Source: Nakazawaea peltata
Lineage: Eukaryota; Ascomycota; Pichiomycetes; Alaninales; Pachysolenaceae
Assembly: GCA_001599355.1 (NCBI GenBank)
Contig: BCGQ01000002.1
Span: 1,191,554 to 1,255,553, forward strand
Direction: 5' to 3'
Length of the DNA stretch: 64,000 nt
Of the stretch, positions 31,212 through 40,246 are shown in pieces. A model generated the notes under the pieces. That model saw only the letters and a list, made by a program, of their open reading frames with translations. It searched no databases and was not told the origin of the DNA. The translations under genes and the position numbers were made by a program. How positions within the stretch are numbered: the first letter of the stretch is position 1; every line of letters starts with the position of its first letter.

Positions 31212-32312
31212 TTAAGCCAAGATACTCTTGACAGCAGAAGCAATAGCATCACCAACCTCGGTGGTGGAACTAGATCCACCCAAATCAGCAGTCATAACAC
31301 CAGAGTCCAAGACCTTCTTGACAGCTTGTTCGAGAGCTTCAGCTTCCAGAGCCATATCCAACGACAAACGCAACATCATAGCAACCGATAAGATGGTGGC
31401 AATTGGGTTGACCTTACCCTTTGGTAAGTCTGGGGCAGAACCGTGACATGGCTCATACAAACCGAAGGCAGTGTTCTTGTCTGGCAAAGAGGCCAAAGAG
31501 GCAGAAGGCAATAATCCCAAGGAACCTGGAATGACGGAAGCCTCGTCACTGATGATATCACCGAACATGTTAGAAGTGATGATGATACCGTTCAATTGAG
31601 TTGGAGACTTGACCAAAATCATAGCAGCGGAGTCGATCAATTGATGTTGAACAGTCAATTGAGGGAATTCTTCCTTGATGGTGGCCTCGACGGTCTTTCT
31701 CCATAATCTGGAAGAAGCCAAGACGTTAGCCTTATCCAAAGACCAGATTGGTAATGGTGGGTTGTGTTGTAAAGCCATGAAGGCAGCCATTCTGGTGATT
31801 CTTTGAACTTCTGGGACGGAGTAAGCTTCAGTATCGGAAGCGAAACCGGAACCATCATCCTCTTTTCTCTCACCAAAGTAAATACCACCGACTAATTCTC
31901 TGACAACGGTGAAGTCGGTTCCCTTGACGATCTCACTCTTCAATGGAGACAACTCTAACAACTTGTCACTGGCAAAGTTACAAGGTCTCAAGTTGGCATA
32001 CAAGTTCAACTCTTTTCTGATCTTCAACAAACCTTGTTCTGGTCTGACAGCACCGGTACCCCATTTTGGACCACCAACAGCACCCAACAAAACAGCATCA
32101 GCCTTCTTAGAAGCCTCCAAGGCTTCGTCAGTCAATGGAGTTCCAGTAGCATCAATAGCAGCACCACCGATCAAATGGTTTTGGAACTCAAACTCGATCT
32201 TTCCACCACGAGCAGACTCAATAGCCTTCATGACCTTGACAGCCTCGTCAACAACCTCGGTACCAACATGGTCACCTGGTAATAAGACAACAGTTTTCTT
32301 AACGACACTCAT
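31212..32312 (-). CDS. LEU2: 3-isopropylmalate dehydrogenase
   Basis: This cytosolic enzyme of leucine synthesis oxidises and decarboxylates 3-isopropylmalate to 2-oxoisocaproate with NAD+. It has 366 residues against 364 in S. cerevisiae. Motifs in order: [26 protein letters not shown], the substrate arginines in [13 protein letters not shown] and [15 protein letters not shown], and [24 protein letters not shown] with metal-binding aspartates. Next come the NAD site [10 protein letters not shown] and the C-terminal [13 protein letters not shown]. It is complete. A Leu3-type CCG-N4-CGG site lies about 140 bp upstream. Identity is certain. Confidence 0.98.
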   Translation of the reverse strand: MSVVKKTVVLLPGDHVGTEVVDEAVKVMKAIESARGGKIEFEFQNHLIGGAAIDATGTPLTDEALEASKKADAVLLGAVGGPKWGTGAVRPEQGLLKIRKELNLYANLRPCNFASDKLLELSPLKSEIVKGTDFTVVRELVGGIYFGERKEDDGSGFASDTEAYSVPEVQRITRMAAFMALQHNPPLPIWSLDKANVLASSRLWRKTVEATIKEEFPQLTVQHQLIDSAAMILVKSPTQLNGIIITSNMFGDIISDEASVIPGSLGLLPSASLASLPDKNTAFGLYEPCHGSAPDLPKGKVNPIATILSVAMMLRLSLDMALEAEALEQAVKKVLDSGVMTADLGGSSSTTEVGDAIASAVKSILA

Positions 32313-32610
32313 TTTCTAATACTTATAAGCAACTGGACTTGTGTTTCTAAGCAGTTCGTGATTCTACCTTGTTTAAATACTTTTGACTAATTCCCTCGTT
32401 GGATGATTTTTCACCCGAACGAATTTTCCCTCGCTCAAAGAGTTGATCGCGCCGGTTACGGCGATGGGTTGGGGATAATTTAATAAACTGCTCAACACAA
32501 TTCGGGCCGATACTTTTTTGGGAAAAACTACACTACTACCTTGAACCTCCATATATTAATTGATTTATTGCTATGCAAACTATGGTATTTTGAATCAGAC
32601 CCTTAGCTGC
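32313..32610. other. LEU2 promoter region
   Basis: This 298-bp region is the LEU2 promoter and the 3' flank of RLP7. It carries one CCG-N4-CGG site. No exact Gcn4 TGACTCA was found. Confidence 0.55.
32452..32461. promoter_or_regulatory. Leu3-type site CCG-N4-CGG
   Basis: CCGGTTACGG, within GCCGGTTACGGC, has the everted CCG-N4-CGG geometry that Leu3 recognises. It is one base off the strict CCGGNNCCGG palindrome. Its place in the LEU2 promoter makes it credible. Confidence 0.65.
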
Positions 32611-33438
32611 TCAGATCTGTTCAGCTATATACTCATCGATATTGACCTCATTCAATCCACTCAAACCACTGTTGGATAATTTGGATTCTTCTTGTTGTTG
32701 TCTCAATTCCAATCTCTTCAATCTGTTCAATGGACCCCAGCCATGAACAGGAGCCTCCAACTTGAAAGGAGTCAAGAAACTGACAGCACTTTTGAAGTTT
32801 TCTCCCAACTGGTAGATCTCAACGACCAAATCTTCGATACAAATCATTCCTAAATCTCCCAAATGCTCTTCAATAGTGTTATTATCAAGAGGAACCTCTC
32901 TGCTAATGACAGTCAGAGAGTCTTCCAGACTCACCTGCTCTGTAATCTTAGCTCTCTTGGTCAATAATGCTCTAATGGTACTTAAAGAAGGCTCTCCAAC
33001 AACAACGTATTGGGAGCAGATTCTCAATAATGGCTCAATAGCCGGTGTCAATCTAACAAATATTCCGGTATAATTGGATTTCAATCTCAAAACATCTAAA
33101 ATTTTCTTCACTTTGACAGGGACCTTACTGACTACCTTCGATGGGCCAGGGATTCTCAAGACAAAGAGTAATTTTGGTTCAGCTTCACTGGCAGACTCAG
33201 ACTTCTTAGTGGTCTCATTCTTCAATATTCTCTTTACTCTGTATTGTTGTTGCTCATTCAATCTGCTTTGCGAAACCAAAGTCTCCAGACGAACAAATCT
33301 ATTCTTACGAGCCAATTTCTTCAATCTCTGCTCCTCTTGTCTCTTCTTAGCAGCCTGCTGTTTCAGCAGTCTGATACGGTCAGCATCCTTTCTCTTCTTC
33401 AACACAATCTCAGGATTCGAATTAAGCGGTTCAGACAT
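32611..33438 (-). CDS. RLP7: Ribosome-biogenesis protein Rlp7 (L7-like)
   Basis: This nucleolar L7/L30-fold protein acts in pre-rRNA ITS2 processing and holds the place of ribosomal protein uL30 during 60S assembly. It has 275 residues, against about 322 in S. cerevisiae; the difference is mainly a shorter acidic linker near 75-95. The N-terminus LNSNPEIVLKKRKDADRIR matches Rlp7, not Rpl7. The L30 fold follows: VKKILDVLRL, TGIFVRLTPAIEPLL, VVGEPSLSTIRALLTKR, and EEHLGDLGMICIEDLVVEI. It ends with the expected FKLEAPVHGWGPLNRL. An RRPE-like GAAAATTTT upstream fits ribosome-biogenesis control. Confidence 0.93.
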   Translation of the reverse strand: MSEPLNSNPEIVLKKRKDADRIRLLKQQAAKKRQEEQRLKKLARKNRFVRLETLVSQSRLNEQQQYRVKRILKNETTKKSESASEAEPKLLFVLRIPGPSKVVSKVPVKVKKILDVLRLKSNYTGIFVRLTPAIEPLLRICSQYVVVGEPSLSTIRALLTKRAKITEQVSLEDSLTVISREVPLDNNTIEEHLGDLGMICIEDLVVEIYQLGENFKSAVSFLTPFKLEAPVHGWGPLNRLKRLELRQQQEESKLSNSGLSGLNEVNIDEYIAEQI

Positions 33439-33525
33439 TTTATAATACGGTATATGATCGAATCACTAATCAAATATATCCCTCTTCTAACCTAAATTTC
33501 CCCCTATAAAATTCAAGATGAGATA

Positions 33526-33534
33526 GAAAATTTT
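33526..33534. promoter_or_regulatory. RRPE-like element GAAAATTTT
   Basis: GAAAATTTT, 88 bp upstream of the RLP7 start, matches the core of the rRNA-processing element bound by Stb3. In AT-rich DNA such a match also arises by chance. Confidence 0.4.
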
Positions 33535-33693
33535 TAAGAAAAAAAATTTTATTTCTCTTCACTTTCCTTATTTGGAATATTGTGGAGATGTGCACGACCA
33601 ATATATCCCCAAACCACGATTTAACGGTTATTACATACACTAGATATCAATAACAAAACTCAATTCAGATATACAGGTATACTAGCCATAAGA

Positions 33694-35115
33694 TCAGTGT
33701 CCGGACCATTCAATAGTATTCAAATCAATACCTTCTTTGACCATCTCCCATAATGGAGATAATTCTCTCAAGAAAGTGACTCTTTCGTGGATGGCCTTGA
33801 TTACGTAATCGATTTCCTCTTCAGTGGTGAATCTTCCGATACCGAATCTGATAGAAGAGTGAGCCAAAGCGTCATCGGCACCCAAAGCGTGCAAGACATA
33901 ACTTGGTTCTAATGAGGCAGAAGTACAAGCGGAACCGGAACTTAACAGGATATCTTTCAACAGCATCAAAAGTGATTCACCTTCGATGTAAGCAAAGGAG
34001 ATATTGACACAACCTTCGTAACGGTGAACAGCGGAACCGTTCAAAATGGTGTGCTCAATGCTTAACAAACCATCCATCAATTTTTGACTCAATCTTTGGA
34101 TGTGCAGGTGGTCGTACAGACTTTCGTCGGCCATTAATCTGGCCAGCTCACCGAAACCACAGACCAAAGGAGGAGCCAAAGTTCCGGATCTCAAACCTCT
34201 TTCTTGACCACCACCGTTGATGATAGGTTCTAATCTGACTCTTGGTCTTCTTCTGACATAACAAGCTCCGATACCCTTTGGACCGTAGATCTTGTGAGAA
34301 GAGATGGACATCATATCGATGTTCAACTTGTTAACATCCATTGGGATCTTACCGAACAGTTGGGCCAGATCAGTGTGGAAGAAAACTTTGTTTTTACGGC
34401 AGATCAGACCGATCTCTTCAAGTGGTTGAATAACACCAATCTCATTGTTAACAGCCATGACAGAAACCAAACAAGTATCTTTACGGATCAGCTTCTCCAA
34501 TTCTTCCAAGTTGATCAAACCATCCTCATCAACACTCAAGTAAGTGACTTCGAACCCTTCATCTTGTAAATGTCTGGCACTGTCAAGAACACACTTGTGC
34601 TCGGTTTGGGTAGTAATGATATGACGCTTAGTCTTGGAATAGAAACGTGGGACACCCTTGATACACATGTTATTGGATTCGGTGGCACCAGAAGTGAAGA
34701 TAATTTCCTTTGGATCAGCATTAATGATATTGGCAACGTATTCTCTCAGCTTCTCAACCTCTTTCTCGGTCTCCCAACCGTAAGAATGGGTGGAAGAGTG
34801 AGGGTTACCGTAAAGTCCAGTATAGAACTCCAACATCTTATCAAGAACACGTGGATCAGTTGGTGTAGTCAGTTGCATGTCAAGATAGATCGGTCTACTT
34901 CCGTAAAGTGATTCATCACGAGAAGCGTTCTTCAATGAAATCGAGCCTGGAGCCTCGGCGGCGGCTGCGGCGGCTGTTGGTTGAGGACGAGCCACAACTC
35001 TCGAAGTGGACAAATATTGCAATCTAGCAGCGCCAGAAACTTGCAGTTTCAACTGCCCTTGAGCCTGGCGTGCTCCCCGGAGCATCGAATACCTAGCGTT
35101 TCCAATCATATTCAA
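33694..35115 (-). CDS. NFS1: Mitochondrial cysteine desulfurase
   Basis: This PLP enzyme takes sulfur from cysteine for Fe-S cluster assembly (with Isd11 and Isu1) and for tRNA thiolation. It has 473 residues. The N-terminal 60 are Arg/Ala-rich without acids, a clear presequence; the next Met (codon 11, MLRGARQAQ) could also initiate. Motifs: [39 protein letters not shown] with CTG as Ala at codons 250 and 253, [10 protein letters not shown] with the PLP lysine, [11 protein letters not shown], and [14 protein letters not shown] with the persulfide cysteine. It is complete and divergent from PET8 across 435 bp. Confidence 0.97.
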   Translation of the reverse strand: MNMIGNARYSMLRGARQAQGQLKLQVSGAARLQYLSTSRVVARPQPTAAAAAAEAPGSISLKNASRDESLYGSRPIYLDMQLTTPTDPRVLDKMLEFYTGLYGNPHSSTHSYGWETEKEVEKLREYVANIINADPKEIIFTSGATESNNMCIKGVPRFYSKTKRHIITTQTEHKCVLDSARHLQDEGFEVTYLSVDEDGLINLEELEKLIRKDTCLVSVMAVNNEIGVIQPLEEIGLICRKNKVFFHTDLAQLFGKIPMDVNKLNIDMMSISSHKIYGPKGIGACYVRRRPRVRLEPIINGGGQERGLRSGTLAPPLVCGFGELARLMADESLYDHLHIQRLSQKLMDGLLSIEHTILNGSAVHRYEGCVNISFAYIEGESLLMLLKDILLSSGSACTSASLEPSYVLHALGADDALAHSSIRFGIGRFTTEEEIDYVIKAIHERVTFLRELSPLWEMVKEGIDLNTIEWSGH

Positions 35116-35550
35116 CTATTGAATCACCTTTCTCCGCTTACTAAACTCCTCTTTTTAATAAGCTTTTCTCTCGTTTCTTTGATTTTCCCACCTTTTCCCA
35201 TTTTCGGCTCGTTTTATTCGTTTTTTGCTGAGGCTTTTGCTCGTTTCGTTTGTTTCCCGCACTTTTTGCCGCTATCGATCAAATCCCGTTTTTTATCAAG
35301 GGGAAAATTTTTATCGCTGACCGAAAGTCGTGTGAGATTTGCTAATTGGTGCCTTTTGTGGCAGCAGTTTCGACCATCGCTCCTTCTGGAGCTAGTCAGC
35401 ACTATACGAAGGGACGGTGATTTCGGGTAGTACGACTGAATAAAGTTGGTCTGGCGCGCGGGGGGGAACGAGAAGATGCGAGCTTGAATGGCATTTAAAG
35501 CGATTTCTTCGTCTTCTTTGGAGAATCTTGTGCTCAAAGGCGTGTAAATA
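35116..35550. other. Shared NFS1/PET8 divergent promoter
   Basis: This is 435 bp between two divergently transcribed mitochondrial genes. It has T-rich tracts on the NFS1 side and a GGCGCGCGGGGGG run at about 35454. No specific site was identified. Confidence 0.55.
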
Positions 35551-36461
35551 ATGTCAAATATCGAGTCTCAGTTCTGGGTCTCATTGCTGGTAAGTTTGAC
35601 TAGTCAAAAACTGGTACTCTCAATTGGTCTTCCCTCAATTGGGCTTCCCTCAGTTGGACTTCTCAATTACTAACTTTTCAGGCCGGTGGATGTGCTGGAA
35701 CGGCTACTGATCTTCTGTTCTTCCCAATCGATACAGTCAAGACTCGTCTTCAAGCCAAAGGTGGCTTCTTTGCCAATGGAGGTTATAAAGGTATATATAG
35801 AGGACTTGGGTCTGCTGTGGTTCTGTCTGCTCCATCGCTGTCCCTCTTCTTCGTCACCTATGATTTGAACAAGATCTATATCAAGCAATTGCTTTCACCT
35901 TGGATTCAAAACGAGTCCACTTTGTTGAATTTGACACATATGCTCAGTGCATCTTTAGGAGAGATTGCCCTGTGCTCTGTTCGTGTTCCTGCTGAAGTCA
36001 TCAAACAAAGGGCACAGACTATGCATTTCAAATCATCCATGGAATCCTTAAGATTTGTTCTTGACCAGAAGAATGTACTCGCCAGTCTTTATAGAGGTTG
36101 GGGCTCCACTATATTGAGGGAAATACCGTTCACTATGATTCAATATCCATTGTATGAATACTTCAAGAAGACGTGGCTGGCCGCCTCGGACTCCAAAAAG
36201 ATCTCTCCTATACAGGGGGCGCTTTGTGGTTCCATTGCCGGGGGAATTGCGGCCGCTTTAACTACACCTCTTGATCTTCTTAAGACTAGAATCATGCTTC
36301 ATCATTCCGACGTGGGCATATTCAATTTGGCTTCCACCATCTGGCGTGAAGAAGGCGGTAAGGTCTTCTTGAGCGGAATTGTCCCACGTACAATGTGGAT
36401 TAGTGCTGGAGGAGCCATTTTCTTAGGAGTTTATGAATTAGTAAGTAGCATGCTTCATTAA
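35551..36461 (+). CDS. PET8: Mitochondrial S-adenosylmethionine carrier, two exons
   Basis: This inner-membrane carrier exchanges S-adenosylmethionine for S-adenosylhomocysteine and feeds mitochondrial methylation and the radical-SAM enzymes of lipoate and biotin synthesis. The coding sequence is 35551-35589 joined to 35682-36461, 272 residues. The splice gives MSNIESQFWVSLA, then AGGCAGTATDLAFFPIDTVK, the expected first repeat. All three carrier signatures are present: PIDTVKTR, PAEVIKQR and PLDLLKTR. With CTG as Ala, VVASAPSASLFF matches yeast Pet8. The end PRTMWISAGGAIFLGVYE is a family hallmark. Confidence 0.96.
35590..35681 (+). other. Intron of PET8 (92 nt)
   Basis: The donor is GTAAGT at 35590, and the branch point TACTAAC lies seven bases before an acceptor TTCAG ending at 35681. 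It is phase 0. The carrier's first signature motif is only in frame after splicing. Confidence 0.93.
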
Positions 36462-36486
36462 TAGTTTAGAAATAGATATATACACC

Positions 36487-38256
36487 TTATTCGTCATCTT
36501 CTTCGTCGTCTTCGTCAAAACCGAAACTAAATCCTCCCTTCTTCTCTTCATTATCTCCACTGAAAAGTCCTTCTCTCTTTCTTTTCAGGTCCAATTTCAG
36601 TTCGATCAGCTTTCTCTGTTCCTCCATCCGTAGTAATACCTTATTCAACTCGTCTTCGTAGCCATTGTCCTTCAACAAGGCTGTAAAGATTTCGTATATA
36701 GGCAATACTACATTCTCTTCTCCCAATTTGAGCTCCCCAACATCTTCATGCTCATCTTTAAGTGGCTCAAGTTTCGATAAATGCAGTTTCAAGAACTCAA
36801 TCAGCTCTTGATCAGATCCGTCCAGGCCCAGAGCTTCTTTCTGCAGGATCAAACGCTCCAATTCTACATAAACTTCATCAGGATGGAACCCACTGATCTG
36901 CTCATGCCTTGTTTGGAAGAATCTCAACACCTTCTCGAGCTTCATCAACGGCATAAAGTTCAGAGTTAAAGCTACATTATCATCTACATTGATTACAGTA
37001 TGCCACCATCCACTTGGGACATAAATACACTCTCCAGGGAACGTCACACCTATCAAACAACTAGTAGATTCTTGACTTAATCTCACACAATCGTTAAAGA
37101 AGCCAGAAAGTACCCACTCCAGTAATCCTACAGGTGAAGTGACCTCATCCTCGGTCTCATCTGTTGATACTCCCGGTGGTACTACGTCCGGAGGTAACAT
37201 TACCCACACTTTGCGTCCCTGAAGGGTGGTATTCCAAGCAGAAGTCGTATTTGGGTCTTTATGGAAGGTGGACCCGCTTCTTTCCGGGCCTATAATGATC
37301 CATTTATGATCCGGTCTACAGTTCTGGAACAATTTAAATAAGTCCTGCTCAAATACAGTAGGTATTGAGACCTTCAAGTCCTCGAGAATCTTATTGGACG
37401 GATCAAACAAGTACAATGGGTTCTCATCTCTGTTCTGTTGGAAGTACTGGAAGTACAAGTCGATAGTCCACTTGACCAGCTCTTGACGCATAGTCTCATT
37501 GGCATAATTAGACTTCAAGTATGGGATTTGGCACTTTTCAAGTGGCAACGACCCATCAGAGCCTGAAGTTCCATCTCTAGAACTTATAATGAACGGTTTA
37601 TCATGCCAGTTTTCATTGAAATTTTCTAAGGTCATCTCATGTTCATGGAATCTCTGAATGTGTCCTTGGCCTACAACTACATCTTCTCCTACTTTTCCCC
37701 CATCTCTAGCAATTTCTTCCTGCTGAATGAGCTTCTTAAATGTTTGTTTATAGTCAATAAAAGAGCACTGATAAGGACGATAAATCAAGTCAGAAAACAC
37801 CAAATCGTTGGCTTGTAACAACAGTTCCGGGAATATATCCATATTCTTATTGTTCCCCAACACTGTTTTTCTCCATGACCCGCACCATTTCTCGATATTC
37901 ATCTTCTTATTCAAACAAAGTGTCCTCCAAAGCTCATCATGATAACAATAAGCATATAACACCCTGGATACTTGACCCAAATGAAGTAAATCCTGAGGAT
38001 TTTCAATATAACTGATCACTTTGAATAACAATTCATCATCAAATTTACTCAAATGTCCCATCAGCTGCTCATAACGTGCCTGTTGTTGCAGGTTTTCACG
38101 CTCATCAGTCGTCAAAAGAAGGTTATTCCCCGATGGTTTGACTCCTAAAGGATGTCTAGGGACAGAAACGAAGGTAGAAACTGGCGTTCTTTCCGCATAA
38201 GCTCCCTCCAAAGCACTAGGAGTCCCTCTTCTCTCAATTTTAGCTTCCACTGTCAT
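36487..38256 (-). CDS. F-box and JmjC-domain protein (JMJD6/PTDSR-like dioxygenase)
   Basis: This 589-residue protein joins an F-box-like segment (about 70-125: FDDELLFKVISYIENPQDLL, LGQVSRVLYAYCYHDELWR) to a JmjC domain (about 195-445). The JmjC iron ligands are visible: His and Asp in GSTFHKDPNTTSAWN, and the distal His in VPSGWWHTVINVDDNVALT. A basic residue for 2-oxoglutarate is likely in QGRKVWVMLPP. This layout occurs in plants, fungi and slime moulds as JMJD6-like oxygenases. The C-terminus is helical and ends in an acidic tail (FGFDEDDEEDDE). The substrate is unknown; an Arg/Lys hydroxylase linked to an SCF ligase is one possibility. I recall no S. cerevisiae orthologue. Confidence 0.82.
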   Translation of the reverse strand: MTVEAKIERRGTPSALEGAYAERTPVSTFVSVPRHPLGVKPSGNNLLLTTDERENLQQQARYEQLMGHLSKFDDELLFKVISYIENPQDLLHLGQVSRVLYAYCYHDELWRTLCLNKKMNIEKWCGSWRKTVLGNNKNMDIFPELLLQANDLVFSDLIYRPYQCSFIDYKQTFKKLIQQEEIARDGGKVGEDVVVGQGHIQRFHEHEMTLENFNENWHDKPFIISSRDGTSGSDGSLPLEKCQIPYLKSNYANETMRQELVKWTIDLYFQYFQQNRDENPLYLFDPSNKILEDLKVSIPTVFEQDLFKLFQNCRPDHKWIIIGPERSGSTFHKDPNTTSAWNTTLQGRKVWVMLPPDVVPPGVSTDETEDEVTSPVGLLEWVLSGFFNDCVRLSQESTSCLIGVTFPGECIYVPSGWWHTVINVDDNVALTLNFMPLMKLEKVLRFFQTRHEQISGFHPDEVYVELERLILQKEALGLDGSDQELIEFLKLHLSKLEPLKDEHEDVGELKLGEENVVLPIYEIFTALLKDNGYEDELNKVLLRMEEQRKLIELKLDLKRKREGLFSGDNEEKKGGFSFGFDEDDEEDDE

Positions 38257-38479
38257 TTAATCGCCTCTCTTATCGGTGGTATCCCTTCTTAAAATCAGCT
38301 CATCTCAAGCTGAAAAATTTTTAGGTTATTTCCAGAGCATATTACGAATTTACGGATTATCGAGGCAAGAATTAACGCTTGGTGGTTGATTTTAATATTT
38401 TGCTCAGGTGAATAACTGCCTACACTAAATATCACAACGTTATAGATTAAATATTTACATGAAAGATCCAGTAGGAACT

Positions 38480-39046
38480 CTATTGCTTATCAGCCTCCTT
38501 CAGACTCTCTCTCTCCACAGGCAAAGTCTTATGACGATTGACCAAATACTCCTTCTTACGTAACATCTTCTCTTCTCTTCTCTCTAACTTACCAGGGTAC
38601 AAAATATGCTCATCGAGTTCATTCGAGAACTCTTCCTTGTATACTTCTGGTTTGCCCAGTTGAGTTTTCCAGTAGTTTCTGATTTGAGTGAAACATGTCA
38701 TGCAGATATGATGCGAACGCTTGTAAGATCCACAGGTTGGGCATCTATTCAAATGATGTAAAAACTTCAACTGCTTATTACCTGGAGCCAACCATTTTTG
38801 TCTTCTTTTCAGATGTGATACCTTCTTCTTTGGAGCAGCTCTTAAGATTCCATTGTCCACAAAGAATGGAGGAGCATCGGCCCCATTTTGTTCGAGTTCT
38901 CCAAGGAACTCTCCCAACTCTTCCAATCTTGATTCCTTATTATTGAGAGCACCCGGTAAGGCAAGTCCTACTTTCAAGGAAACCGGGAGAATGCTCTGAG
39001 CGACTCTCGTCACGAATCCGTCCAATAATCCAATGCTCAAAGACAT
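38480..39046 (-). CDS. MRPL32: Mitochondrial ribosomal protein bL32m
   Basis: This is a protein of the mitochondrial large ribosomal subunit. It has 188 residues. The long N-terminal part (about 1-70) is the presequence that in yeast is removed by the m-AAA protease. The mature start APKKKVSHLKRRQKW is typical of bL32. A zinc ribbon follows, CPTCG and CMTCF, with the four cysteines intact, as needed for folding before cleavage. A charged C-terminal tail ends it. The gene is divergent from YIP3. Confidence 0.93.
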   Translation of the reverse strand: MSLSIGLLDGFVTRVAQSILPVSLKVGLALPGALNNKESRLEELGEFLGELEQNGADAPPFFVDNGILRAAPKKKVSHLKRRQKWLAPGNKQLKFLHHLNRCPTCGSYKRSHHICMTCFTQIRNYWKTQLGKPEVYKEEFSNELDEHILYPGKLERREEKMLRKKEYLVNRHKTLPVERESLKEADKQ

Positions 39047-39363
39047 GATTTTGGAGTTTAATCTATGTATTCAGTGAGACCAATTTGAAGCTTCAGCGCT
39101 TTAAATTGGCGGTTCTCGATTTTTCACCAAAAATTTTTCGTTATGCAAAAGTCGTGTATCAACCAATAATGCTACTTATGGCGAATCTCTGATTGGAATT
39201 TGGGGCTGTCTTAATCGGTCGTGTAATAAATCCCAAAGCCCCAATATGGCAATCAAAGCAAAAAGAACACAGAATCGATTTCAAAATGGTCAAATTTGAC
39301 TAGGGACGGAGAAGGAGACAAGTCTACAGTGGGGTCTTTTTGAGAAATCCGGTAAAATCAAAT
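39047..39363. other. Divergent promoter MRPL32/YIP3
   Basis: This is 317 bp of AT-rich sequence with AAAAATTTTT at about 39127. No specific regulatory site can be asserted. A TTG at 39340 opens the YIP3 frame eight codons early but is not the start. Confidence 0.5.
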
Positions 39364-39894
39364 ATGTCATCCTTTGTACCAGCTCAGTTCTCGTCATTCA
39401 GCTCCAATTTCAACTTTGAAAGCTTGAGAACAGGAGATAATATCTCAGGCTTGAAAACACGATACAACAAGTTGAAGCCGATCAATGACTTCTTTGATGT
39501 GAGAAGGATCTCGAAACCTTCCAACGTGTTTGAGTTGCAAAACAGAATCACATTCAACTTGGGTTACTTCAACTCCAATTATTTGGCCATCTTTGTACTC
39601 TTAAGTACCTATACTTTATTCACCAATTTATGGCTTTTATTTGATCTTGTATTTATGGCTCTTGGATTGTTTGGGATCTCTAAATTACAAGGCGGAGATT
39701 TGGATTTGAAGTTCACTGTGGTTACTACGAATCAACTTTACACAGCTTTGTTCTGTATTGGAGTACCAATTTTGATTTTCAGTTCTCCTATTTCCACTGT
39801 CATTTGGTTGATCTCGACCTCTCTGATTTTGATCTTGGGTCATGCTCTGCTTATGGACAAGCCTATTGAGATTCTGTTCAATGAGACTGTATAA
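39364..39894 (+). CDS. YIP3: PRA1-family Rab-acceptor membrane protein Yip3
   Basis: This 176-residue protein of the PRA1 (prenylated Rab acceptor) family sits in ER/Golgi membranes and binds prenylated Rab GTPases and Yip1. The family core is clear: FFDVRRISKPSNVFELQNRI, then NLGYFNSNYLAIF, a first hydrophobic hairpin (about 75-115), TTNQLYTALFCIGVPILIFS, a second hairpin with SPISTVIWLI, and GHALLMDKPIE near the end. The first in-frame ATG (39364) is chosen. Unlike the S. cerevisiae gene no 5' intron is evident. Length agrees with the family. Confidence 0.92.
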   Translation: MSSFVPAQFSSFSSNFNFESLRTGDNISGLKTRYNKLKPINDFFDVRRISKPSNVFELQNRITFNLGYFNSNYLAIFVLLSTYTLFTNLWLLFDLVFMALGLFGISKLQGGDLDLKFTVVTTNQLYTALFCIGVPILIFSSPISTVIWLISTSLILILGHALLMDKPIEILFNETV

Positions 39895-40007
39895 TATATT
39901 AATATTCGAATAATTTATCTTGCATGGTAAGTGTAAGCGTAGTAGATAGGTTTTGTAGTGGGCAGGGGAAGCCGAGAGGAGTCTTGTTATGTTTCTCCCT
40001 TGGATTA

Positions 40008-40024
40008 GGCGGAGATGCTCCGCC
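40008..40024. repeat. Palindrome copy 1, GGCGGAG-ATG-CTCCGCC
   Basis: Perfect 7-bp arms flank 3 bases, with a CGG-N7-CCG layout. A second copy stands 115 bp downstream. It is likely a protein-binding site upstream of TAP42. Confidence 0.7.
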
Positions 40025-40122
40025 CAATTTGTTTTTTTCCTTGGAGATTCTCTGCCCTTCAGCTGGAAGGAATTGAAGATCATCAGCTACAGACTTGAAT
40101 TTTTTCTATTTTCCTTCCACCA

Positions 40123-40139
40123 GGCGGAGACGCTCCGCC
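40123..40139. repeat. Palindrome copy 2, GGCGGAG-ACG-CTCCGCC
   Basis: It has the same arms as copy 1 with one changed loop base. The shared flanks (CCAA, then T-run and CCTT) show that a longer element was duplicated or is under selection. Confidence 0.7.
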
Positions 40140-40246
40140 CAAACTAATTTTTTCCTTAGCCCTTTCCGCCTAAACCCATCACATCACAACTTCAACAGCA
40201 ATACACCACCACAATCAACGCCATTACCCCATAATTACACCCAAAA

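Larger units (their letters stand above)
39895..40246. other. TAP42 promoter with duplicated GGCGGAG palindrome
   Basis: This is 352 bp between same-strand genes. It holds two near-identical palindromic elements (separate entries), each followed by CCAA and a T-rich run ending in CCTT. Confidence 0.7.
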
